Below are positions 45,011 through 59,064 of a DNA stretch of 64,000 nucleotides, piece after piece. Numbering within the stretch: the first letter of the stretch is position 1; the number at the start of each line of letters is the position of its first letter. Source of the DNA: Berberis thunbergii (lineage: Eukaryota > Streptophyta > Magnoliopsida > Ranunculales > Berberidaceae); the NCBI GenBank assembly GCA_003290165.1, contig QNQO01000833.1, positions 248,001-312,000 of the forward strand, given 5' to 3'. The notes beneath the pieces are model-generated. The model had not been told where the DNA came from. It did not search any database and saw only the letters and a program-made list of their open reading frames with translations. The translations under genes were made by a program, and so were the position numbers.

Positions 45011-45335
45011 AGTGTCATCTGTGTCACCTTCTTTTGCCAAGGATCTTGTCACCGGGCGATTTGCAGAATAGTTCAACTCGACAAAGAGATGCTGAAACCT
45101 TGAATCTCATTAAGAGGGTGCTCCAACATCTAGTTTAATAATAAAACTCAGCTTGCTTTCTTATTCATTATCATGTCCTTTAAATAGGACAAATTTATTA
45201 CAAATAGAAACCTAAAATTAAGCAATTACCTAATCTAGGAAACAATTCCCAGCAAATCTAAACAACTTAAAGCAACTGCCTAATCTAGGAGACAAGTCAC
45301 CAACAAAATCAGACAACTAAAAAATACCGAAACAT
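45010..45335 (-). repeat. Possible LTR fragment
   Basis: On the minus strand it reads like the end of a plant LTR (lengthy T-rich R/U5-like part, then gagttttattattaaact and gcaccctcttaatgag). It is also at about 58690-58985 in super-unit 3 but absent after block P copy 1. No coding part or primer site was found. Confidence 0.4.
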
Positions 45336-46294
45336 TTAAATAGATACTACAGCTCGAATTTGATGGAGTTTTTATTAATCTAAATTAATAATCTAATAAA
45401 CCCTACTTGTAATACAGCAAGTGCACGACTGTTTAACTAATAGACAGTAACAAATACAGGTCAATCTCACAAGGAATGACTAGACGGTCGAATTCTAAGA
45501 CTTATTTAAACTAATTTAGAGTTGGAGTTACAACAAGTGTAAATTATTAAATTAAGATAATGAAATTGAACACTTAAAAATTAAACTGATAAAATAATAT
45601 GAGAGTAGACCAAGACATTGAATCAACCACAAGTTATTCGAAATTTTTGTAATCTAAATTATTATTTTCAAGAATCAACACGACTAACCTAAAGATTAAT
45701 CTAAGTTTGCAAATAATTTCAGCAAAGGTATAAACCCCTATCATTGCATGTCTTCTTACGGCACACAAAATCACAGATTCAGATTAATTGCTTAAAGTAG
45801 ACTTTGAATATTAATAAAAAAAAACTTTTAGCTACCAGCTAGTCTAGATAATTATTTCGGATATAATCGGTGAAAGCAAATTATTGAAATTCAGAAATCA
45901 ACTGTCTTTAACATTAAAAAAAATATAGAAAACAATAAATTTAGATACGACAAACTCTAAGAAATTCTGTGATTTCATCTTCGCCTCGGTGCGGGGTCTA
46001 GAAGATCATGGTGGATGATGTCACAACACAGATATAGGTGAAATCTATCACAGCACAAACACGCATCCCGAAAAATAGCTGCAAATGCACAGTGGTGAGA
46101 TTAAATCACCTAAAATAATAACAGGTAATAATATTCAATGTTGATGATTCATTAATACCAACAGTTAGTGTGGATGAAATAATAACAGGTAAAGTATCAT
46201 CAGAACCTAAAAACTTATACTTGAGGGTGTCAGGTAATGGCTTAAGGTCAAGCTTGAGTGGCTTCTCAACTGAGGGTATCAGGTAATGGTTTAC
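45336..46294. repeat. Retroelement-like fragment, mostly unique to super-unit 2
   Basis: Begins near aataataccctacttgtaat-type sequence with gcaagtgcacgactgttt and ctcacaaggaatgac, wording common in plant LTR elements. The first 60 bp recur at about 58995-59060, where the rest is deleted. No domains seen. Confidence 0.4.
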
Positions 46295-49200
46295 CAGTAC
46301 ACAATATGTTTGAAAAACACAGATAAATAAAGACAGTGAAATGTCGCAGGTAATGTAACATCAGAGATTTAGAGATCTACTTAACACTATGAAACATGCA
46401 CTCAGATTGTTAAGAACCTTCAAGAGATATTTTCCAAGATGAATTTAGAGGATAAATTTGGATTGGGTAGGCAAAGTTGTCATTTATTATGATAAACAGA
46501 GTAAACGAGATCTAACAACAACCTCTAATTTCATCTAAATAAAAAATAAAGCCAAACATCACTTTGCTATCTAAACAGAACTTTTTTAGGATACAATCCG
46601 AACATTGAAGAATTTGATTGAACAGAATGACTTATTTTGGCCTCCAACCTCTAATTATGTAATTATAATACAAATGGAGTAAATTAGATCCAACAACCTC
46701 TAATTTCATTTAAATGAAAGATTAAGTCAAATTTCACTTTGTTTCGAAGTTATTTTTGTTTATGAGATAACGAATTAATTTTGCTATCATTTTAATAACT
46801 AATGTCACAAATAAGTATAGTCAAATTGATCCTAGTATAAAGCTTTAAGTTTTCTTAATTTTTTAAAATATTAAAATTTTGGCCTAATAGAAAGGCTTTA
46901 AAATACAATTTTAACTATTTGGACAATTTTTTATTCTTTTAATTTATTATTCATGTGATAACCTTTGAATTCTTTCAACCATTCCATTAACTAAGGTCAC
47001 AATAAACTTGTAAGCTGAAAATGAACCTAATCCAAGTCCTTGCAACTCATACATGGTCTCCTTATCTCACATGACAAGATTCCTATTACAACTTTAAGTA
47101 CTTTTCTTCTTATTAACAATAAGGCCTGGTTACTTCAACCAGTACACAATATGTTTGAAAAGCACATAGATAAATAAAGACAGTGAAATGTCGCAGTTAA
47201 TGTAGCATCAGAGATTTAGAGATCTACTTGACACTAAGTAACATGCACTCAGAAGGTTAAGAACTTTCAAGAGATAATTTTCCAAGATGAATTTAGAGAA
47301 TAAATTTGGACTGGGTAAGCAAAGTCGTCCATATTAGAGTCCTTGTAAGCTGAAAATGAGCCTAATCCAAGTCCATGTAACTCGTACATGGTTTCCTTAT
47401 CTCACATGATGGCACAACCTGATAGTGTTTCTTAAACATAGTTACTAATATTTCTCAGAAGTGTAGCAAGTTAATTAAGATATGCATGTCATATACAATG
47501 AGAACACCAAATATGAGTTTCAACAATTTCAACATGCTCCTTGGCAATATCTGGTATAAATGATGATGCAAAAAGTTCCAGACTGAAAAAATGGGGTGTT
47601 ACCAATTAGATTTCTCGCTTATGCCTTCTTGTTACTCTATCTCAACTTCTCCATCTGCACAAACATTTGTTCGCCTTCTTTTCTCATCTTCAACCAAAAA
47701 CTCAATGAGAGCAAGAAAAAAAAAATAATGAACAGAGTATCTTCCAACCCTGAATGTAAGCTGACCAATCTAGTACCAACTCGAAGACTCAAAATATAGA
47801 ATCCACATACTAAATGAATTTAACGTAATTTATGATTAAACCACAACTTAGCATGCTAGTCTGCGAAGGTGAAGCAAAGCAAGGTTTCTGCTTGTGCTCA
47901 GATTGAGCTTTTGAACAGTCAGATCAGATCAATGTTCATGAGATAGAAGTCAAGCAAGCAATAACATTAATTGTTTAGCAACCAAGCATATGCTAGTCAA
48001 TGTTACATTATTATTATTAGACAAGTGCAAGGAAATGTGTTGTTGCAAACTCTAGACCAACACAGTTTATTTTTTCTTGTAATTTTCTCTACAGGTATGC
48101 AGTTGATGTTTATAGGTGTAATGGTCAAACAACGATACTATTTTTGGTTGTTCAATTATCATATATGTGAAAAGCTTGGTTTGAAAGTACATATTCAATA
48201 GATAGAGATCACAACATGCAATTAATTTGACCAGTCCAAACATATGAAAATTTTCCTAACTCAAAAGGCACAAGTATTTAAAAAGTAATAATAACAAATA
48301 AGCTAAAACGAAAAGCCATCAGGAGAATTCACACATTGGAATAGAAATCTTTGGCCGCCAAGCTCATTTAACGAATAAATTGTAGCAACATGCCATATGA
48401 ATATCAACAGTAAGTCTTCCAGCAAATCGGGCTGAACTAAGCAATAGTTCTAGATTTTCATGTCCAATTTATTTGCCCACTCTATTCGAACTCTAGGCTC
48501 ATCAGACTACTAATTTGCACAACATATACATAAGGTATGCAAACTACTATCACAGAACATAAACAGGAAGAACAAGAAATTTATTCAATATAGAAGTGAG
48601 AATATCATACTAAGCAAAGCTTCTCACAATCAGTCAAGTTGATTATAGGGAAATGCAAAGAAATGAAGATGCCTGCATACCTCACTTTACTGCATTTTGT
48701 AGCCCTTCTGCTAGTTGTTTTAAATTTGTGCAACAATCAAAGTATTGTTTTCCTCAGGATCAAGTGCCAGTTAGTGTTCCCTTACTTCAATTAATGTTCT
48801 AAAAAACACATTTAAAAAAACAAATTAAACTCACTTCTGCAAAAGAGTGAAATATTGCATTCATGTACATTAGCTATTTAAAGATGAAAAAAAAAGGATA
48901 CAATATACACTCTGAAGGTCGATAAGCATCCAAGACACTAAGATGAATTCAGAAAGTAGTTTTGGGCGGTGTAAAGCTAAGTGGTCCATATTGCTCATGC
49001 ATGACAGAGTCTAGTACAAAGACTTGCTCATGATTTCATCAGTCCATCACATGAGCCAATTTAATTAGGGTCCTTGAACGAAAATATCATTTGGCATGAT
49101 GACGCACCCAGATACAAGTCTCTGGGTGAACACACATCTCTTTATTGCATTGAAGCCATTGTTGACTCATGCATAAATAGAAAGACTGACATGATAAGAA

Positions 49201-50360
49201 TTCACAAAATGTCTAAATAGTCTTGAATGATACACTGCAAGTTTCAAGATATGTATCTCCTATCTCCTAGCATGATAACATTAATATGACTTTCAATTTC
49301 AACAAGTTCAATATCTCATAATATCCTGAAAATTTGCCAAAAGTGATACGGAAGAGGAAGGAAAAAAGAAGAGAGAATGAAGAAAATGCAATTTACGATA
49401 ATCACTATCCTCTTGATTTGTTATAAAATTTGTGGAAAATATTTTCTTGGGCGGGGAGCTAATTTTTCCTTTTTTTTTGTGCCGAAAATGAAGTTATCTT
49501 CAACCTCAAGATAGAGAAGTTTTTCCCACTTCCTCTCCTATTTCTTCATTATTTTTAAAATATCCCCATGACAAGATGCCTATTACAACTTAGTGAAGCT
49601 AAAGATAAGTAATAACAATCACCCAGGCTCGATTTACCTACTATTAGTTGTACTAAATTACATAGATATCAAGTACTTTTCTTCTTATTAACAATAAGGC
49701 CTGGTTACTTCTGAGATTTCGAGATCTACTTGACACTAAGTAACATGCACTCAGAAGGTTAAGAACCTTCAAGAGATAATTTTCCAAGATGAATTTAGAG
49801 AATAAATTTGGACTGGGTAAGCAAAGTCGTCCATATTAGGGTCCCTGTAAGCTGAAAATGAGCCTAATCCAAGTCCTTGCAACTCATACATGGTTTCCTT
49901 ATCTCACATGATGGCACAACCTGTTAGTGTTTCTTAAACATAGTTACTAATATTTCTCATAAGTGTAGCAAGTTAATTAAGATATGCATGTCAAATAACA
50001 TGAGTTTCAACAATTTCAACATGCTCCTTGGCAATATCTGGTATATATGACGATGCAAAAGGTTCCAGAATGAAAAAATGGGGTGTTACCAATCAGATTC
50101 TCGCTTACGCCTTTTTGTTACTCTATCTCAATTTCTCCGTCTCCACAAACGCTTGTTCGCCTGCTTTTCTTACCTTGAACCAAAAACTCAATGAGAGAGA
50201 CAGAGCAAGCAAAAAATAAATAAATGAGCAGCGTATCCTCCAACCCTGAATGTAAGTTCATCATCTCGTACCAACTCGAAGACTCAAAATTTATAATCCA
50301 AAGACTAATTGAATTTAACGTATTTTATAATTAAACCACAACTTAGCATGCTCTCGCCTG
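46295..50360. repeat. Blocks Q, Q, R, P', Q, R in tandem (super-unit 2)
   Basis: Six blocks in direct orientation: Q 46295-47095, Q 47090-47555, R 47555-49320, short P 49400-49660, Q 49650-50030, R start 50028-50360. Copies differ by small indels and about a few per cent substitution. No gene. Confidence 0.8.
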
Positions 50361-53000
50361 ATTTCTACTGCTATTAACATTCTTAGATTCCAAAGCATGC
50401 ATATGTTTTCTGATCGACTCAAACATAAAAATCAAAGATAAAAGACAATCAAAGCTAAAAGTCTCAATCCATAACATATAACTTATTCCAAATAGACAGT
50501 ATTTATGCTACTGGAATACTAATTGAAGCCAGAGTTGATTCTGAACCACACAACTGAGCCCAAAACCAAATCAGATTTCAACGGAAATCCAAAGGTAGAG
50601 CTAAGTGACCTAATCCAAAACCAAATTTCAGACACCCAAAAATTACAAAAATTAGTTTAAGCCAGGGCAATTTACGCTATAATCCACAAGAATGTTAGAA
50701 TCCCAAAAGAACGTATTTCAAGATATTTTTACAAGTTCTATAATCTTTAAAACCGACGTCAATGTATAAGAACAAGAGTTAGGTGAGATTGAATCAATCA
50801 GTTCATGACAAATTTTCAGAGCAATCCAACTGAGCACTAAACCAAAGTCATAGCTAAAGCCCAAATAGTATAAGGTCCCAATCAGTATCAGTGCTAAGCA
50901 ATTCAATTCAGCATAACTACTGTGAAAATACAAAAGTGTGACACATGCTGTAATTGATTTTCCTACCACAATAAGCTTTCTGAATGCATTTTCACGGCTA
51001 CAATACTAAACTAAAAGAACATGTTAATCAAATCAAACCAAAATCAGACTTTAAAAGTACAGATAACAGCACTTGCTAGAATTTGCAATAATTGAATTCT
51101 CAAAGGTTAAAAAGAGGCGTGTAAGACTTGAAAACAATAAACTTACAAAGCGCAAGGTAACCATTTACACTTCAACAGCTGTGTGCTCCAGTGGAATGAA
51201 ACAGCTTGGAGAAGATTTAAGCATGCACAAGTGAAAGGTCAGTGTATCTCAAACATGCACACAAAAGTATACACATTGGTATGTATAATCTACTAAAAAC
51301 AATTGTATGGAATTTATGCCTCGGAATTAGTTCATGGATCACAACCATCAACATGAACCAGAAGTAAAATATCATAAACCCCTGAAGACGTCACTTTGCT
51401 GCATGTTGTAGCCCTTCTGATAGTTGTTTGATATTGGTGCAGCAATCAAAGTACTACTTTCCTCTTGGGGGATCAAGTGCCAGATCAGTGCTGCCTTACT
51501 TCCACTAATGTTCTAAAAAACAGATTTAACTCAGTTCTGCAAAAGTGTGAATTATTGCAGTTCATGTAACATTAATCATTTAAAGATGAAAAAACAGATA
51601 ACACATACACTCAGAAGGTCGATTAGCATCAAAGATATTAAGATGACTTCAGACTAGTTTTGGGCTGTATAAAGCTAAATGGTCCACATCAGCCATTTAA
51701 AGATGAAAAAAACAGATAACGCATACACTCAGAAGGTCGATTAGCATCAAAGATATAAAATGAATTCAGACTAGTTTTGGGCTATATAAAGCGAAGTGGT
51801 CCACATTGCTCATGATTTCCTTAGTGCATCATATGAGCGAATTTAATTATGGCCCTTGAAAGAAAATATAATGTTTCACGACACACTAAAACACACACTG
51901 GGTAAACACAGATCTATTTATTGCACTGAAGCCATCATTAACTCATGCATAAATAGATAGACTGACATGATACGAATTCGCAAAACGCTTTGATAGTTGG
52001 GAATAATTCTTAGAAAACCACAAGTTTCAAGATGTGCATCTCCTAGCATTATAACATCAATATGACTTTCAATTTCAACAAGCTCAATATCTCATAATAT
52101 CCTAACAAAATTAGCCAAAAGTGTTGAGGGAGAGGAAGGAAAGAAGAAGATGCAATTTGTTAACAAGACCATTTCATAAACAAAAATAAATCAAACTCGA
52201 AGAAAATTAGAAAAGCATCAGATAATAAACGGAGTTGTAGTCTACACAGAAATTCTGTGTGTAGGATAAGATAATTACATCATTTGCCATTCCTTCTCAA
52301 ATAAGAATCCACCAATTGTGCAATCTAAAAGCCAGAGCAAACTAAATCAAATAAAAAAAAAAGCAACATTATCAGTAATCAATTAAACGAAGCAATTAAG
52401 AGAATGATAAATTGGCATCAGATAATAAGCGATGGTAGTCAACACAGAGATTCAGTGTATAGGATATGACTTTCACATCATTTCCCCATTCGTTCAATCT
52501 AAAAACAGCACAAATTGATTGAGAGTTCCGGATACATGCCCATTATATCTCTTCAACCTTAAAAATAAAGGACGCGAGAAGAGGGTGATGCAATGAACTG
52601 AACGAAACCCAAATTCTTTAAATCCAAAAACTAATGGCATACAATCTAGTTAAAAAAGAGGGGTGTGATAGTTGAAAACAAATGAGCAATGGACTTCCAA
52701 AGCAAGGTAACCATTTTCACTTCAACACACATATGTTCCAACAAAATGAAACGGCACACTAAGCTTCACTTTGGAGCAGATTTCAAGTATGCACATGGTT
52801 AGCGTATCCCAAATATGCATGCAGAGGTTACCTGCATGGAATTCGGGATAGTACCCATCTGATTCTTGCACAGGACTGAATATTAGAGTAAAAAAAAAAA
52901 ACATTCGAGTTTAATTGTATGGAATTCAGGGTAGAATCTGTATGATTATTGCAGAATACTGAAATTTTAATAATAAATAAATAAACAAATAAAACCTTCA
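50360..53000. repeat. Repeat block S, copy 1
   Basis: Closely matches 61625-63175. It is itself an older, diverged version of R (shares cagcaatcaaagtacta and atcaagtgccag). The minus-strand frame at 50718-50969 recurs at 61953-62204 with mainly amino-acid-changing differences, so it is not taken as a gene. The part 51919-52842 is missing from copy 2. Confidence 0.85.
51577..51808. repeat. 117-bp tandem duplication inside S
   Basis: Two units starting catttaaagatgaaaaaa (51577 and 51694). The same doublet is at 62803 and 62920, so it predates the S duplication. Confidence 0.88.
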
Positions 53001-53862
53001 AGTGTAGTAACCATATAATTCTCACAGACAATTGAATAAGAGAATCAAAATATGGATAAAAATCAAAGAACCCAAAATTGCAGTTTAATTGTATGGAACC
53101 CCACTCAATTCAAGCATGAAGTTAAACAGATAAATGACCTAATACGGGTATGCACTTATAGACCAACTCTAGGCATCATTAACACGTAAAATAATTCAAT
53201 TCCCAGGTCTTCATTGAAAAACCCAATTTTTTTGGGTCGAGATGTTAAAAAACAAAGCCATTCAACGGTAACTATCACATGATTCTGCCGAGGATTGCAT
53301 ATTTGAATCAAAATATGGAACTCAATGAATTCAAGAATTAAGTTAAACAGATAATAAGACCATCAAATATGCGAATATAGAGTGATTTTGTGTTAAAATA
53401 GTATCTATGATTCTTGCAGACGATTGAAAATTGAATCAAATATGGTTTTTAAGAGGGAAAAGTACACACAATAAACTGTATGGAATTTAGGGTAGTATTC
53501 ATATAATTCTTGCAGACGATTGAATATTAGAATGCATATAATTCTTGCATACAATTGAATATTTGAGTTTACAAAAAAAAATTAAAATTTTAAAAGTAAA
53601 AATACATAAAATAAAATAAAAAGTCCGGAGACATAACCATATGATTCACACAGAGTGGATAGTTTAATAAAATTATGTTTAGAAAATACCATTCCAGTTC
53701 AACTGTATAATACTCGATCAATTCAAGCATAAAGTTAAACAGATAAAATACCATCAAATATGAGCAATATAGAGCAATTATGTGTATCAAACAAAGAACC
53801 AACATAAAACAATTCAACTCAAATATGCATTAAGTGAAAATGTTAAAAACTAAGGCTCAGAT

Positions 53863-53902
<40 letters not shown>

Positions 53903-56400
53903 TGAAAAAATAGTTTCCAACTATCCATATGGTTATTGTAGACGATTGAAACATTTGAATCGAATATGGTTTTTAAGAGAAAAAAATTTTAACTGTATGG
54001 ATTTCAAGGTAGTATTCATATAATTCTTGCAGATGATTGAATATAAAACAACCATTCGAGTTCAATTGAATAGAATTCATGGTAGAATCGATATGTCTCT
54101 TGGAGACGATTAGAAAACTGTTAAAGTACAGTAACCATATGATTCACGCAGACGATTGGATAACTGAATCAAAATATGGTTAAAGCTGAATCAAAATATG
54201 GTTAAAAATCAAGGAAACCAAATTTGCAATTTGATTGTATGGAACCAACTCAATTCAAGAATGAAGTGAAACAGATAAATGACTTAATATGGATGGTAGA
54301 GGGCATCAAGTATGTACTTATAGACTGGTTCTAGGCATCATTAACACCTAAAATAATTCAATTCCAAGGTTTTCATTGAAAAACCATTCCAGTTCAATTG
54401 CATAAAACTCAATCAATTCAAGTATTAAGTTAAATAGATAAAATTAAATAAAATATGCACAATATACAGAGCAATTATGTGTATCACATAAAAAACCAAC
54501 ATAAAACAATTCAACTCAAAAATGCGTTTAATGTTAACAACAAAGCTCATGATTTAAACAAAAAAATAGTATCCATATGATTCTTGCATATGATTGAATA
54601 TTTGAATCGAATATGGTTTTTAAGAGAAAAAAATTCAACTATATGGATTTCAAGGTAGTATTCATATAATTCTTGCAGATGCTTGAATACAAAAACCACC
54701 ATTCGAGTTCAATTGTATAAAATTCATGGTAGAATCCATATGTTTCTTGGAGACGATTGGAAAACCGTTCAAGGGCAATAACTATATGATTCACGCGGAC
54801 GATTGGATAACTGAGTCAAAATATGGTTAAAAATCAAAGAACCCAAAATTGCAGTTCGACTGTAAAGAACCAACTCAATTCAAGCATGAAGTTAAACAGA
54901 TAAATGACCTAATACAGATGGTAGAGGACATCAAATATGCACTACTATACTGACTCTAGGCATCATTAACACGTAAAATAATTCAATTCCCAGGTCTTCA
55001 TTGAAAAACCCAATTTTTTCGATCGAGATTTTTAAAAAAAAAAAAAGTCATTCAAGGGCAATCATATGATTCTGCAGAGGATTGAACATATGATTCAAGC
55101 AGACAATTGAACATTTGATTCTGCAGAGGATTAAATATTTGATTCAAAATATAGAATTTTAAAAAACAACACTACTCTAGTTCAACTGTAAGGAACTCAA
55201 TGAATTGAAGAATTAAGATAAACATATAAAAAGACCATATATGCGAATACAGAGTAATTATGTGTATCACATAATAACCAACATAAAACAATTCAACTCA
55301 TAACGGGCTTTACTGAAAATGCAAAAAACTAGCCTCAGATTTGTCTTAAAATAGTATGATTAGTATCCATATGATTCTTGCAGACGATTGAACATTGAAT
55401 CAGATATGGTTTTTAGGAGGGAAAAAGCCACACACAAAGGATTGGATAGTTCATTAAAAATATGGTTAAAAAAACCATTCCTCTTCAATTGTATAAAACT
55501 CAATCAATTCAAGTATTAAGTAAAACAAATAAAATGCCATAAAATATGCACAATATACAGAGCAATTCTCTGTGACACATAAAACACCAACATAAAACAA
55601 TTCAACTCAAAATGCGTTTAATGTTAACAACAAAGCCTATGATTTAAAAAGAAAATAATATCCATATGATTCTTGCATACGATTGAACATTTGAATCAAA
55701 TATGGTTTTTAAGAGAAAAAAATTCAACTATATGGATTTCAAGGTAGTATTCATATAATTCTTGCAGATGATTGAATACAAAAACCACCATTAGAGTTCA
55801 ATTGTATTAAATTCATGGTAGAATCCATATGTTTCTTGGAGACGATTGGAAAACCGTTCAAGGGCAATAACAATATGATTCACACGGACGATTGGATAAC
55901 TGAATCAAAATATGGTTAAAAATCAAAGAACCCAAAATTTCAACTCGACTGTAAAGAACCAACTCAATTCAAGTATGAAGTTAAACAGATAAATGACCTA
56001 ATACGGATGGTAGAGGACATCAAATATGCACTACTAGACCGACTCTAGGCATCATTAACACGTAAAATAATTCAATTCCCAGGTCTTCATTGAGTTTTTG
56101 GGTCGAGATTTATAAAAAAAAAAACGCCATTCAGGGGCAATCATATGATTCTGCAGAGGATTGAACATATGATTCATGCAGACAATTGAACATTTGAATC
56201 GAATATGATAGAATTCATGGTAGAACCCATATGTTTATTGGAGATGATTGGAAAACAGTTGAACAGTAACCATATGATTCATGCAGAAGATTGGATAACT
56301 GAATGTTTAAATAAAAAGAACCTAGAATTCCAGTTCAATGTATGGAACTTGGTCAATTAACGTGATTAAACAGATAAATGAATTGATACGCATGTAAAAG
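53000..56400. repeat. Degenerate repeat array with cagacgattgaa motif
   Basis: Short motifs (attcttgcagacgattgaa, aaatatggtttttaag, ctctaggcatcattaacac, aattcaattcccaggtctt) recur in the same order with a period of roughly 0.6-1.1 kb. The last is seen near 53210, 54365, 54985 and 56075. Similar sequence is at 33081-33480 and 63180-64000. It lies to the 3' side of the first exon at 56875, so it may be a repeat-expanded intron. Confidence 0.8.
53871..53903. repeat. (TA)n microsatellite
   Basis: About 14 AT dinucleotides in the array, likely polymorphic. Confidence 0.95.
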
Positions 56401-56874
56401 GTATCAAATAAGCACTCATAGAGCGATTTTAAGTATCATGTCTACTAAACTAAAGAACCCACATAAAACAAATAAATTCAAAGTGGTTTCCATTGAAAAC
56501 ACTAATCTTTTTGGGTCCAGGCTTTGTTCTTTTGCCAATAGCAAAATCAGGGACAGATTTTCTATAGCAACTATAAATCAAGAAAATCGATGGTTCAGTT
56601 GTTTCCGTTTAATAGCGTTTGTAGGATTTTGATCAGGCCTCTGAACAAATACAAACGGACACTGTTCCAGAAACCACAAAATAGGGTTTCCGCGATCAAT
56701 ACCCTATTTGATTGTGAAAATTGAGAACAGATAATCGAAAACACTTTGGAGCATTATTCGACAAGAAAGTATCAAAAGATAAAATGGAAACCCTAACTCG
56801 CTACACAATATGGGTTTGAGAACACAAAAAAATATTCGAACAAGAAATTAGGGTTTGAGGAAATGAGGGATTAC

Positions 56875-56941
56875 CGATGAAGGAATTCTCAGCGAGAATC
56901 CTTCCCGTTACTCCATCTAATGCTCTCAGCAAGGCTTCCAT
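56875..56941 (-). pseudogene. First exon of an unidentified gene, copy 2
   Basis: ATG at 56941: MEALLRALDGVTGRILAENS, donor gtaatc at 56874. It differs from copy 1 at one residue (Ala for Val). Upstream in-frame codons continue without an ATG, so MEALL is taken as the start. The leader and TATA box are kept. Any downstream exon would be left of the array or lost. Protein not recognised; it could be alive if exons exist that I cannot see. Confidence 0.5.
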
Positions 56942-57131
56942 CTCGTTACTCGAAACCGTCTCTCTTCTTTGTCGTCTAGAAGTATTGCGCTTGAAGCTCA
57001 AAACTCAACTCGACGAGAGAAAGAGCAGAACAGAAGAATTGAGCGATAGATTGACGAACGAGAGGGAGAGAGAGAGTGTGGAAACCTCTGTCGAGTGACT
57101 GAAGTAAGGCGCAGATGTGTTTCGAACTCGG

Positions 57132-57140
57132 CTTATATAG
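57132..57140 (-). promoter_or_regulatory. TATA box and promoter, first-exon copy 2
   Basis: Minus strand ctatataag about 190 bp upstream of the ATG, with a CT-rich leader (ctctctctccctctcgtt). Nearly identical to 33887-33895. Confidence 0.65.
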
Positions 57141-57289
57141 GGCGCGACTACGCATAAAAGTTACATGCCGTGATATCACGCGTGCGTTTCGCGTAAAAAT
57201 AAATTTAGCAAACCCATTTTTCAAAAAAGGCCTATCGAATAAACAACAATACATTGTCTATCAAATTTTGTAAGATTGTCGATGATGTT

Positions 57290-57985
57290 GCAAAGGATAT
57301 TAGATGTGAAACGATTGCTCGTGGAAAATGAAAAACAAGGATTTCTTGGAATGAAAAACTGCTTAAAAATGTAGTTTTCAAAATTACAAACATGATTCTT
57401 GAGGTGATTTCATCTCACGGCTTGTGCATATGATGTGTTTCTTTTGTATTAATGAATCATTCAATGACATCAATAACATCTAACGTTCAACTATGTTTGA
57501 TAGACTTCTTAGGGGTGAGGGGCACCGCAGTACAAGTCGCTCTCAAAGGAAACATCTATAACACAACTTATTTTTCATTGATTGTATTTATCCTAAACTT
57601 CTAACCACATTGCAATGAATGTCACCCCTGTCGACGAGAAATATAGTTTCTGTGTTAAGCTCCAAGGAGTTAGATTGAAAAAATATTTTGTGCATTACAA
57701 GCAAGAGGGGGCAATTATTCGTCAACCTGCTAGACTTGGAGCAAGAGACATATGCATGACATTATGCTCACGTGCATTATCCTGCACAACATGATTGTTG
57801 AACATGAGCGTGGATCTTCACCTGATCATGATCATTATATATCGAGCAACGACCATTAGCTGAGCCTACCATGATGTAGAATCAAAATCTCAATACGTTG
57901 AGTATATTTAGCGATATTCCAGACTTCAAGATTCGAATATTCACTATCAATTGAAACTGAAACGTGATCTTGTTCAACACATTTG
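57290..57985 (+). pseudogene. PIF/Harbinger transposase remnant, copy 3
   Basis: Same remnant as at 33990 and 43558. The FLGM segment is cut short by a small deletion (ttcttggaatgaaaaactgc). C-terminal VKLQGVRLKKYF and ARDICMTLC remain in broken frames. Confidence 0.8.
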
Positions 57986-58209
57986 GGATAACTTTGCTAA
58001 CCAATTATCATGCTTTGTTTTTAATTTCGTTAACTGTATGGTCTATAGTATTTTTAATTGATGTTTGTTTTATTTCAATATAATTTTTGTTTATTTTATA
58101 TCCATCGAATGCATAAAACTTTAACCAATTAAAAACCTTTTCATATTTCATTAAATAATGATAAAGTTACAACTCCAATTTTTTTTATGTCCGAGTCATT
58201 TGCCTACTC

Positions 58210-58690
58210 TATCACTATCCTCTTAATTTGTTACAAAATTTGTGAAAAATATTTTCCGAGGAGAGCCAAGTTTTTTGGACTTGAAATGGAATCATCTTCA
58301 ACTTCAAGATGGATAATTTTTTCCCACTTCCTCTCCCGTTTCTTCATCATTTTTGAAATTTTCCCATGACTATTTTTTTTTCTAAAAATCAAACACACCC
58401 TTAGGTTCATCACCTTTATGTTCATTAGGCACAGCCAACGAAAAAAGAAGAAAAAACACCAGAGATGATGCCTATTACAACTTAATGAATCAAATAATAA
58501 GTAACAACAATCACCCAACCTCGATTTACTTGCTGTAGGCAAGTGGAGTGAGAAATCTAATGCTTCATCCCAAGTGTTCCATCCATCAAGTTGTTAGCTT
58601 GTGCTTTGCTGATGATTTTATAGTGACTACATGCACGCGCGCGGGGATGAGCACTCACTACACTATATACTGACAGTGGAAAAGTGTCAT
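58210..58690. repeat. Repeat block P, copy 3
   Basis: Most like copy 2, including the continuation into the LTR-like fragment. Confidence 0.85.
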
Positions 58691-59064
58691 CTGTGTCACC
58701 TTCTTTTGCCAAGGATCTTGTCACCGAGCGATTCGCAAAAAAGTTCAACTCGTCAAAGAGATGCCGAAACCTTAGATCTCATTAAGAGGGTGCTCCAACA
58801 TCTAGTTTAATAATAAAATTCAGCTTGCTTTCTTATTCATTATCATGTCATTTAAATAGGACAAATTTATTACAAATAGAAACCTAAAATTAAGCAATTA
58901 CCTAATCTAGGAAACAATTCCCAGCAAATCTAAACAACTTAAAGCAACTGCCTAATCTAGGAGACAAGTCTCCAACAAAATCAGACAACTAAAAAATAAC
59001 TATTAACCTAAATTAATAATCTATTAAACCCTACTTATAATATCGCAAATTCATGACTGTCTAA

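Noticed and set aside
50718..50969. 83-codon minus-strand frame also found at 61953-62204
   Set aside because: The two copies differ mostly by replacement changes, which argues against coding; likely chance opening in block S.
53000..56400. CRISPR-like array
   Set aside because: Plant nuclear sequence; repeats are imperfect, irregularly spaced and mixed in type, with no associated genes.
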